Source of the DNA: Gammaproteobacteria bacterium
GTDB lineage: Bacteria; Pseudomonadota; Gammaproteobacteria; Pseudomonadales; Azotimanducaceae_A
DNA: 5,356 bases
Reading direction: 5' to 3'
Assembly (NCBI GenBank): GCA_002714125.1
Contig: PAWP01000054.1
Coordinates: 1 to 5,356, forward strand
The notes below the pieces were generated by a model. The model was given only the letters and a program-made list of their open reading frames with translations. It had not been told where the DNA came from and did not search any database. Position numbers and translations under genes: made by a program. Positions 1 to 5,176 of the stretch are shown here, one piece after another. Each line of letters opens with the position of its first letter. Positions within the stretch are counted from its first letter, which is position 1.

Positions 1-444
1 TATATCGGTTGGGGCAAGACTACCCATCTTGGCTATGGTATACCGCTCGCAATTGGAGCCAAGATTGCCGACCCTTCGAAGTTCTGCCTCAACTTCATGG
101 GTGATCTGGCTTTTGGTCACACAGGTATGGAGATGGAGACAGCGGTCCGTGCCGAGGTCCCGATCACCACGGTTGTGATCAACAACCGGACTATGGGCGG
201 TTACGATGCGTACATGCCGGTTGCCATGGAGAAATACGGTGCCGGCAATCAGGGTGGTGACTATGCCGGTGTTGCCCAGGCATTGGGCGCCAAGACTTGG
301 CGCGTGGACGACGTCAAAGGTATCGCTCCGGCATTAAAAGAAGCGCAGATTGCTAACAAGGAAGGCCAGGTGGCCATGATCGAGATTGCAACGCGACAGG
401 ACACGCGCTTCTCGATTTACTCGAAAGACTACTTCAAGAAGTAG
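1..444 (+). CDS. TPP-dependent enzyme, C-terminal part (acetolactate synthase / 2-hydroxyacyl-CoA lyase-like)
   Basis: Seen: an open frame from base 1 to the TAG at 442-444 encodes the last 147 residues; the start lies off the left edge. It is the C-terminal TPP-binding domain of the acetolactate synthase-like superfamily. The metal/diphosphate motif runs from Gly34-Asp35 to Asn61-Asn62 (GD-x25-NN), and the upstream HLGYGIPLAIGAK helix is also typical. Family knowledge: these enzymes use thiamine diphosphate and Mg2+ to cleave or join C-C bonds next to a carbonyl, and are normally cytosolic homo-oligomers of about 550-600 residues. The stretch GDLAFGHTGMEMET is closer, as I recall, to 2-hydroxyacyl-CoA lyase and oxalyl-CoA decarboxylase (GDSAFGFSGMEVET) than to the GDG form common in acetolactate synthase. 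The N-terminal and central domains that would fix the substrate are missing, so specificity is inference. A candidate terminator follows, and the next gene converges on it. Confidence 0.9.
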   Translation, partial: YIGWGKTTHLGYGIPLAIGAKIADPSKFCLNFMGDLAFGHTGMEMETAVRAEVPITTVVINNRTMGGYDAYMPVAMEKYGAGNQGGDYAGVAQALGAKTWRVDDVKGIAPALKEAQIANKEGQVAMIEIATRQDTRFSIYSKDYFKK

Positions 445-481
445 TGCCGCAACCAACCATCGTCGGGGCGTGAACCTATCG

Positions 482-523
482 CGCCCGGGCGATACCGACT
501 TGGTACGCGGCGGGCGTTTTGTT
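482..523 (+). terminator. candidate rho-independent terminator after the TPP enzyme gene
   Basis: The outer arms CGCCCG (482-487) and CGGGCG (511-516) can pair. Between them an inner hairpin TACC-GACTT-GGTA (493-505) can form, with unpaired bases in between. The structure is followed directly by TTTTGTT (517-523). It lies 38 bases past the stop at 444 and just before the converging oxygenase gene ends at 526, where a terminator is expected. A competing hairpin TATCGC/GCGATA (477-494) uses some of the same bases. The stem is interrupted and the T-run short, so this is a tentative call. Confidence 0.35.
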
Positions 524-525
524 AT

Positions 526-1521
526 TCACAGCTGTCCGGCTTTATTCACCACGTCGGCCATGCCGTCCCAGTCACTCCAGTGGTTACATAAGGTATCGAT
601 CGAGGCGCGCCAAGGGTCGTAGCCTTCCTCGAAGTCCAGAAAGCCCCCATCCCACTCACGATCCGGGTGATCGCTATCGCCGAGGGTGACGCTCTGGCCG
701 GGACGTCTGCGCCGTAGACGGAAGTAGACATTCAGACGCGGGTCCGCGCTAAGATTCATAGTGACGCTGTGCGGGCAGGCGTGCAGGGCGATCACCGCAT
801 TGCCCTCATCTAGGAGGACGGGCGTTGGCTTTAGCCAGACACGCCCGTCCGCCGTGACTTCCGCTGTGCCCCTGAAGGTGTCTACGATAGAAGGCGGCAG
901 GCTGGTGAACTGGACGCCGTCATTGCCCACAGCCTGCAGTCTTGGCCAGCCATCGCCCTCGGGACCGACGACGCCGCCTGAGTCGCGCTGCATCCGGAAA
1001 AAGGCTTCAACCTTCTCATGCGCGCCTGGCAACAAGGCCAGGTTGCCCCGCCCGAACTCCGTTTGGTCATTCAGGGCGACGCCCAAGAAGGCTGTGAAGC
1101 TTCCAATGGAGAGCCGGCAGTCTGGGTCCTGAAAGAAGGGAGTCATGTTTTCACCTATTTCATACGCGTCAGCTTTGCCGAAGTGCGCGGTGCGCGGTGC
1201 CTGCCAGGAGTCTACCTCTGAGGGTGTCTTGGGAATGTCAGAGGAGTACCACCAGCCATCGACGTGGGGCGCCCAGCCGTAGTTTGGCGGCAGCTGCGCG
1301 GGCTCGGCAATTGGGTATTGCAACGCCGCAAAGGCAGACTGTGGTGCATCGTAAGGGCCCATGGCCGATTGCATGATGGGCCCAAGATCACTTTTGTTGA
1401 ACAGATCCGGCAGTTCAGCGGACTCAAAGTCGTGATAAGGCCGCAGGGTTCCAGTGCGGTGGGTATGGACATTGATGGCGCGGTCGGGACTTGAGGCCGC
1501 TTGATGCGGAGTGTCCCGCAT
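526..1521 (-). CDS. phytanoyl-CoA dioxygenase (PhyH)-family Fe(II)/2-oxoglutarate oxygenase
   Basis: This frame encodes 331 residues, a usual size for the family. Seen: the iron-binding His86-x-Asp88 (in PHVDGWW), a GRGNLALLPGAH turn at 157-168 matching the family's G-x-L-x-x-LPGSH segment, and a distal HSVTMNLS...R segment giving the likely third iron ligand His251 and the 2-oxoglutarate-binding Arg262. Family knowledge: such enzymes hydroxylate, or sometimes halogenate or desaturate, small molecules, consuming O2 and 2-oxoglutarate; no halogenase-type loss of the Asp is seen. The substrate cannot be read from sequence. The ATG at 1521 is the earliest possible start, because an in-frame TAG lies three codons upstream; no strong ribosome-binding site precedes it. 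The gene is divergent from the nitroreductase gene, with a 59-bp gap holding a palindrome, and converges on the TPP enzyme gene. No signal peptide is apparent. Confidence 0.85.
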   Translation of the reverse strand: MRDTPHQAASSPDRAINVHTHRTGTLRPYHDFESAELPDLFNKSDLGPIMQSAMGPYDAPQSAFAALQYPIAEPAQLPPNYGWAPHVDGWWYSSDIPKTPSEVDSWQAPRTAHFGKADAYEIGENMTPFFQDPDCRLSIGSFTAFLGVALNDQTEFGRGNLALLPGAHEKVEAFFRMQRDSGGVVGPEGDGWPRLQAVGNDGVQFTSLPPSIVDTFRGTAEVTADGRVWLKPTPVLLDEGNAVIALHACPHSVTMNLSADPRLNVYFRLRRRRPGQSVTLGDSDHPDREWDGGFLDFEEGYDPWRASIDTLCNHWSDWDGMADVVNKAGQL

Positions 1522-1533
1522 CCACGCCTACAC

Positions 1534-1545
1534 ATCAGATCTGAT
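1534..1545. promoter_or_regulatory. 12-bp perfect palindrome in a divergent intergenic gap (possible operator)
   Basis: ATCAGATCTGAT is its own reverse complement. It sits in the 59-bp gap between the divergently transcribed oxygenase and nitroreductase genes, 13-24 bases before the oxygenase start and 36-47 bases before the nitroreductase start. That is where a dimeric repressor could block both. Symmetry stops at 12 bp and no regulator gene is adjacent, so the operator role is inferred from position only. Confidence 0.35.
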
Positions 1546-1580
1546 AGATTCGCGGGCTGACCTGATGCCCTCTCGCCGAT

Positions 1581-2318
1581 ATGAACGACGCCACACCCCT
1601 TAGCGAGGTCCCGTTTGCCGGGGCTTCCGTTGACCTGCTTGAGGGCCTAGCAACGACGCGGGCGATTCGTCGCTATCGGGACGAGCCCATCCCTGAGGCA
1701 GTGCTGCGCGACATTCTGTTCGCCGCGACACGTGGGCCATCAGGCTCAAATCGGCAGCCGTTTCGCTTTGTGGTTCTGACAGATTCCAGTAAAGCCCAAA
1801 AGGCCAAGGCGCTTATCGCCCGTGCGGCCCAGAAGCTGTGGGGTGCCAAGCGTGCGACCGATCAGTATGACAAAGGCAGCGGCGCGGATGCAGCTTCCCC
1901 TAAAGCCCGCATGGCACGCACGATGCAGAGTTATGTGGACGCCTTTAGCACCGTGCCGGCACTTATTCTGCCGTGTCTTGTGCGATACCGGGCGCCGAAT
2001 CCGATGGAAGGCGCGTCGGTGTATCCAGCAGTGCAGAACCTGCTCCTGGCCGCCCGTGGGCTTGGTTACGGTGGCGTCATCACGGGTTTTCACGGCGCCG
2101 TGGATGCTGAGCTGAAGCGCTTGGTGGGTATCCCCGAAGAGGTGTTCATTGCATGCACGATCACGCTGGGCAAACCCCAGGGTGGTCATGGCCCGGTGCG
2201 GAGGCGGCCGATGGCCGAACTGGTTTATGGCGATACCTGGGAGACCGCGCCAGGATGGGCCATTGACCCACCGGGCACGGAGCACACGAGTGCGGGTCCA
2301 CCGAAGTCGCCCAGTTGA
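1581..2318 (+). CDS. nitroreductase-family FMN-dependent oxidoreductase
   Basis: This frame encodes 245 residues of the nitroreductase fold. Seen: the N-terminal FMN-binding segment TRAIRRY (26-32), the second FMN segment GPSGSNRQPF (52-61), the helix ASVYPAVQNLLLAARGLGYG (145-164) followed by Gly165, and a C-terminal Arg-rich FMN-phosphate loop, RRRP (207-210). Family knowledge: these homodimeric cytosolic flavoproteins use NAD(P)H to reduce nitroaromatics, quinones or enones; some act on specific metabolites, so the physiological substrate is open. The N-terminus carries about 17 residues before the usual family beginning, and the C-terminus has a Pro/Ser/Gly-rich tail after about residue 229. 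The ATG at 1581 has no clear ribosome-binding site. The stop overlaps the TTG start of the HAD gene, so the two are very likely co-transcribed. Confidence 0.92.
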   Translation: MNDATPLSEVPFAGASVDLLEGLATTRAIRRYRDEPIPEAVLRDILFAATRGPSGSNRQPFRFVVLTDSSKAQKAKALIARAAQKLWGAKRATDQYDKGSGADAASPKARMARTMQSYVDAFSTVPALILPCLVRYRAPNPMEGASVYPAVQNLLLAARGLGYGGVITGFHGAVDAELKRLVGIPEEVFIACTITLGKPQGGHGPVRRRPMAELVYGDTWETAPGWAIDPPGTEHTSAGPPKSPS

Positions 2319-2785
2319 AGACCCCCTGCGTTTTCCTCGACATTGACGGGGTGCTGAACTCGACCGCCTGGTGGGCTCGGCGCAACACGATGGAGTTTCC
2401 ATATCGGGAGTTTGACCCCCAGTGTCTTGCGCGTCTTGAAGGCCTGCTCTGCTCGACAGAGGCGGCGCTTGTAATCTCCTCCAGCTGGCGCATTGGCCAG
2501 GACCTGCTGGCCCTGCAAGCAATGTTTGCCGAAGTATCGAACTACTGGGGTGAAGGCACGCAGTTACCTGAGCGCATCGTTGGGGCAACCCGAATACTCG
2601 AAACTGAGCGCGGCGCCGAAGTAGCAGATTGGTGTGTAACCGAGAGTGTTGAAAGTTACGTGATCTTGGATGACCAGACGGACTTTCAGCCGGAACAGCC
2701 ACTGGTATGGATCGACCCTACGCACGGCTTACAGGATAAGGATGTCGAGGCGGCCTTGCGGGTACTGGGCGGAATGCTGTGTTAG
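2315..2785 (+). CDS. small HAD-fold protein of the Swiss-army-knife RNA-repair-associated HAD type
   Basis: This frame encodes 156 residues with a HAD phosphatase core. Seen: motif I FLDIDGVLN with the nucleophile Asp9 and acid/base Asp11, motif II in VISSSWR (53-59), and the acidic motif Asp119-Asp120 in YVILDD, followed by WIDPTHGL (132-139). The SSSWR, R-x-x-E and LDD...HGL pattern recalls the HAD domain named after Swiss Army Knife RNA-repair proteins. A cap domain is absent or minimal. The start must be TTG at 2315: motif I begins at residue 7, the next in-frame ATG falls after it, and no ATG or GTG occurs between the upstream in-frame TGA (2264-2266) and 2315. TTG shares bases with the nitroreductase TGA (TTGA), which suggests coupled translation. 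Its substrate (phosphorylated nucleic acid end, nucleotide or other) is unknown. Confidence 0.85.
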   Translation: MKTPCVFLDIDGVLNSTAWWARRNTMEFPYREFDPQCLARLEGLLCSTEAALVISSSWRIGQDLLALQAMFAEVSNYWGEGTQLPERIVGATRILETERGAEVADWCVTESVESYVILDDQTDFQPEQPLVWIDPTHGLQDKDVEAALRVLGGMLC

Positions 2786-3387
2786 ACGTTCATAGCCCGT
2801 ACGCATGCCGAGCGCTCTTTCAGCGCCTCCCAATAACGGGTCGCCACTGGGTAGGCGTCGGTTGGCGCTAAACGTTCGCAAAGCATCATGCTGTATCCCA
2901 CCATAATGTCAGCCGCGCTGAAGGTCTCGCCTAGTAGGAATGGCTTGGTCGCCAGTTCATCGTCGAGTGCCTGCATACACAGGTGCGACCGTGCTTGCAT
3001 TTCTTCAATGGCATCCGGCCTGGCATCGTCGCCAAACACCCGGTTGTGGTTCACGATCTCTCCGAGTGGACGTGCAAAGGTGGCCTCGGCGAACCAGGAC
3101 CATTGTAGATAGAGCGCATGTTCGGGGCTGCCTTGTTCGGGCTGCAGCTTGCCGTTGCCGTATCGGTCAAGAATGTACTGTACCATCGCGCCCGACTCGA
3201 ACATCTTAAGTTCACCGTCGGTCATGGCAGGTACCTTGCCCACTGGGTTCAGCTTGCGCCATTCTGCGCTCTTGCGGTATTCGACGCTGAAATCGACCGT
3301 GATGGTTTCATATTCAATGTCCAGTTCTTCACACACCCATATGGGGCGTACAGAACGAGTGCCGGGAACGTGATAGATGGTGATCAT
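2782..3387 (-). CDS. glutathione S-transferase family protein
   Basis: This frame encodes 201 residues, full length for a cytosolic GST. The N-terminal thioredoxin-like domain (about 1-78) shows the GTRSVRP start, where Ser12 is the likely residue activating the glutathione thiol, the cis-Pro53 in KVPAM, and the glutathione-binding Glu64-Ser65. The helical C-terminal domain (about 88-201) carries the folding N-capping box of GSTs in FSAADI (Ser157 to Asp160). Family knowledge: these dimers conjugate glutathione to electrophiles or act in glutathione-dependent isomerisation, dehalogenation or peroxidase reactions; the substrate here is unknown. The ATG at 3387 has a good ribosome-binding site, AAGGA on the minus strand (3397-3401), nine bases upstream. 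The small membrane-protein gene lies 37 bp upstream in the same direction, so a two-gene operon is likely. Its TAA overlaps the TAG of the converging HAD gene. Confidence 0.93.
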   Translation of the reverse strand: MITIYHVPGTRSVRPIWVCEELDIEYETITVDFSVEYRKSAEWRKLNPVGKVPAMTDGELKMFESGAMVQYILDRYGNGKLQPEQGSPEHALYLQWSWFAEATFARPLGEIVNHNRVFGDDARPDAIEEMQARSHLCMQALDDELATKPFLLGETFSAADIMVGYSMMLCERLAPTDAYPVATRYWEALKERSACVRAMNV

Positions 3388-3424
3388 GTTGGTGCGTCCT
3401 TGCGTTGGTTTGGACAGGGATCGG

Positions 3425-3670
3425 CTATTGCTGGTCGTCTTGTGGTTCCTGCCTTGCCTGTAGCTGCATGGCTTCTAGCAACTCAGCTTTTTGGGCGCTT
3501 GCGAAACGCAACAGGCCTGCGGTGAAGGCCAGGAAACCACTGGCACCAATCATGGATGATTCAAATCCGGGGGCTGCTGAAGGCGTATAGACCAAGGCGG
3601 CCAGTCCGCACCAGACAAGAGCGATGGCGATGAGTTTCTGGGAAAGATGAGGATCGTTCAATGCTTGCAT
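3425..3670 (-). CDS. small two-helix membrane protein of unknown function
   Basis: This frame encodes 81 residues that I do not recognise. Two hydrophobic stretches, about 13-30 (LIAIALVWCGLAALVYT) and 40-57 (around MIGASGFLAFTAGLL), predict two inner-membrane helices joined by a short Pro/Ala/Gly loop. A charged, Gln-rich tail (59-81, ending QEPQDDQQ) follows and may be helical or coiled. ATG at 3670 is preferred. The frame stays open upstream to a TTG at 3781, but that would add 37 non-hydrophobic residues and run through the cnoX promoter. No good ribosome-binding site precedes either start, which is the main weakness. The gene is 37 bp upstream of the GST gene on the same strand and divergent from cnoX. 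The hydrophobic pattern supports real coding, but nothing shows a function. Confidence 0.6.
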   Translation of the reverse strand: MQALNDPHLSQKLIAIALVWCGLAALVYTPSAAPGFESSMIGASGFLAFTAGLLRFASAQKAELLEAMQLQARQEPQDDQQ

Positions 3671-3680
3671 GGAGGCCCGA

Positions 3681-3692
3681 TACGAATTCGTA
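3681..3692. promoter_or_regulatory. 12-bp perfect palindrome in the divergent small-protein/cnoX gap (possible operator)
   Basis: TACGAATTCGTA is self-complementary. It lies 11-22 bases before the ATG of the small membrane protein and about 48 bases upstream of the TTGACA box of cnoX. The position fits a site affecting the minus-strand operon, or shared control of both directions. A chance palindrome containing an EcoRI site cannot be excluded. Confidence 0.3.
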
Positions 3693-3739
3693 AAGTCGGA
3701 TCCTAGCAGACTGGCACCTACGGAGCCCGGCGCGCGCGC

Positions 3740-3770
3740 TTGACATGAGGGACAGAGACCCCCATATACG
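3740..3770 (+). promoter_or_regulatory. sigma70-like promoter for cnoX
   Basis: A perfect -35 box, TTGACA (3740-3745), is followed by TATACG (3765-3770, four of six bases of TATAAT) at 19 bp spacing, or by CATATA (3763-3768) at 17 bp. Transcription would begin near 3776-3778, leaving a leader of about 20 bases that contains the GGAG ribosome-binding site at 3785-3788. A GC-alternating tract (3729-3739) lies immediately upstream of the -35 box. Confidence 0.5.
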
Positions 3771-3795
3771 CTGCAGTCCAACGCGGAGCGAACCC

Positions 3796-4635
3796 ATGAA
3801 CGCTATGGTTAAAGAAGTCACCGATGCAAACTTCGCCGCTCAAGTCGTCGAGCGCTCCCACGCGCTGCCCGTGATTGTAGATCTATGGGCTCCGTGGTGC
3901 GGCCCATGCCGGCAACTAGGGCCTATCCTCGAGAGTGTTGCCAAATCACGCGCGGGGGAGGTCGAACTGGTCAAACTTAACGTGGATGAAAATCCTCAGG
4001 TAGCTGCACAGCTGGGGGCACGCAGCATTCCGCTGGTAGTGGGTTTCAGTAAAGGCAAGCTTGCTGGTCAGTTTGTGGGTGTCCAGCCCGAGTCTGGGGT
4101 CCAAAGTTTCATTGACACGCTGCTGCCATCTGACTCGGATCGCCTTGTAGCAGTGGCTGCGGCAAAGATTGCGGCAGGCGATGCGGCTGGTGCAGAAGTC
4201 GAACTGCGGCAAGTCCTTGAAGAGGATGCCCATCACGAGGAAGCGGCGGTAACCCTTGCGCGCTTGCTGGCGGACACTGAGCGCCGTGATGATGCGCTCG
4301 CGCTGCTCGGACGCTTCCCAAGTAACGGGCAGGATGAAGTGGGTAAGCTTGCGGCCGAACTGCGCCTGGGCGACTCTAGCAATCTAGGCGACTTGCGGGC
4401 TCGTGTGGAGCGTGTACCGGAGGATCTCGCTGGCGTAATTGAATTTGGTCGCGCCCTGGGCGCTGGTGGTGACTACAAGCAGGCCCTGGCTATTTTGATG
4501 GGGGCGGTAGAGAAGGATGCCGGGTTTGAGGACGGTGCGGCGCGCAAGGCCATGTTGGACCTGTTTGGCGTAATGGGTGGCGATAACCCGCTGACCCGGG
4601 AGTTCCGCTCGCGGCTTGCACGCGCGTTGCACTGA
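3796..4635 (+). CDS. cnoX: thioredoxin-TPR protein CnoX (YbbN), with intact CGPC
   Basis: This frame encodes 279 residues, the normal length for CnoX/YbbN. The N-terminal thioredoxin domain (about 5-112) has the WAPWCGPC active site with Cys35 and Cys38, and the cis-Pro79 in SIPLV. The rest (about 113-279) is alpha-helical, Ala/Leu/Glu-rich TPR-like repeats, ending in the family's C-terminal domain (NPLTREFRSRLARAL). Family knowledge: CnoX is a cytosolic chaperone-redoxin that protects proteins from aggregation and overoxidation and hands substrates to GroEL/ES. E. coli CnoX has SQHC and lacks thioredoxin activity, whereas the CGPC form, as in Caulobacter, is expected to be a disulfide reductase too. 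The frame is open from 3745, but ATG at 3796 is chosen because GGAG sits seven bases upstream and the homologous sequence starts there. It has its own promoter and seems monocistronic. Confidence 0.93.
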   Translation: MNAMVKEVTDANFAAQVVERSHALPVIVDLWAPWCGPCRQLGPILESVAKSRAGEVELVKLNVDENPQVAAQLGARSIPLVVGFSKGKLAGQFVGVQPESGVQSFIDTLLPSDSDRLVAVAAAKIAAGDAAGAEVELRQVLEEDAHHEEAAVTLARLLADTERRDDALALLGRFPSNGQDEVGKLAAELRLGDSSNLGDLRARVERVPEDLAGVIEFGRALGAGGDYKQALAILMGAVEKDAGFEDGAARKAMLDLFGVMGGDNPLTREFRSRLARALH

Positions 4636-5176
4636 GGCATTCCGGCCGCATAATCGTCTGTCGCCATTGTGGTCTGTATTACTCGACCAACTTCCGCCAA
4701 TAGACGATGCCGTCATGGCCTCTGAACTCGCTATACATGGTCGTCTGGGTCCCGTTTGCCTAGTTTAGTAGTTGTAGCGCAGCCACTACGGCGCCGCGGG
4801 CGTAATACCCACCGTGCCCGCCTTTCTTCCGCCTAGTACCAACAGCAGCAAACGGGTGCCAGGAGGCACATGAATTGTAATCAAACTGCTATCGACTAGC
4901 GGCGAGTCTACAATCACATCCCGTCAACGAGCGATGTGGTAGTGCCCTGTTGCAGTTTCGCCACCTGCGCTTCCGCGGAGGGTGGTTCTACCAGCGCAAC
5001 ATGGCAGAGAAAGGCGGCGGGTACGCGCATCCGGGAAAATACCCCAGCAAGCACAGCATTCAGTTTGGAGCCTGCGGTGCCGGCTACAAGGGCGTCAGAC
5101 CATGACCGCCAGGATCCTGACGCTTTGAGCGGGCAGAGCGATCAACCCTGGGTGCAGTCGCCGCGCGATTCGCAGA
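4636..5176. other. 541-bp stretch without a confident gene; possible degraded minus-strand coding
   Basis: No frame here matches a family I recognise, and I see no tRNA or strong terminator. Several short open frames exist. On the minus strand, a frame ending at 4914 (open from 5141; GTG at 5054 or ATG at 5030) abuts a frame 4917-4786 that begins GTG within GTGA. A third minus frame runs from 4888 to a stop at 4679-4681, broken by one TAG at 4760-4762. On the plus strand, a frame ends at 5105 (ATG at 5001), and another runs 4936-5265 from GTG. These overlap one another, so at most some are real. The stretch may be plain intergenic DNA or the worn remains of a gene. A small hairpin holding AGGAGG lies at 4856-4869. 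Confidence 0.4.

Noticed and set aside
761..1132. A plus-strand 123-codon frame inside the oxygenase gene.
   Set aside because: The opposite strand carries the intact HxD/LPGSH oxygenase; this frame has Ser/Pro/Arg-rich antisense composition and no motif.
1746..2702. A 318-codon minus-strand open frame across the nitroreductase and HAD genes.
   Set aside because: It is antisense to two genes with clear family motifs, and its translation is Arg/Ser/His/Gln-rich without recognisable domains.
2811..2826. Stem-loop AGCGCT/AGCGC just after the HAD stop, as a terminator.
   Set aside because: The stem is short, has no T-run, and sits in the GST coding region.
3671..3781. N-terminal extension of the small membrane protein to TTG at 3781.
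   Set aside because: It would cross the cnoX promoter and add 37 residues with no membrane or domain features; the CPSC there looks accidental.
3745..3795. N-terminal extension of cnoX to 3745.
   Set aside because: It lies within the promoter region, and ATG at 3796 has a well-placed GGAG.
5001..5105. A plus-strand 34-codon frame with protein-like text (AEKGGGYAHPGKYPSKHSIQ).
   Set aside because: It is short, lacks a ribosome-binding site, and overlaps other equally open frames; it may only reflect GC-rich third positions.
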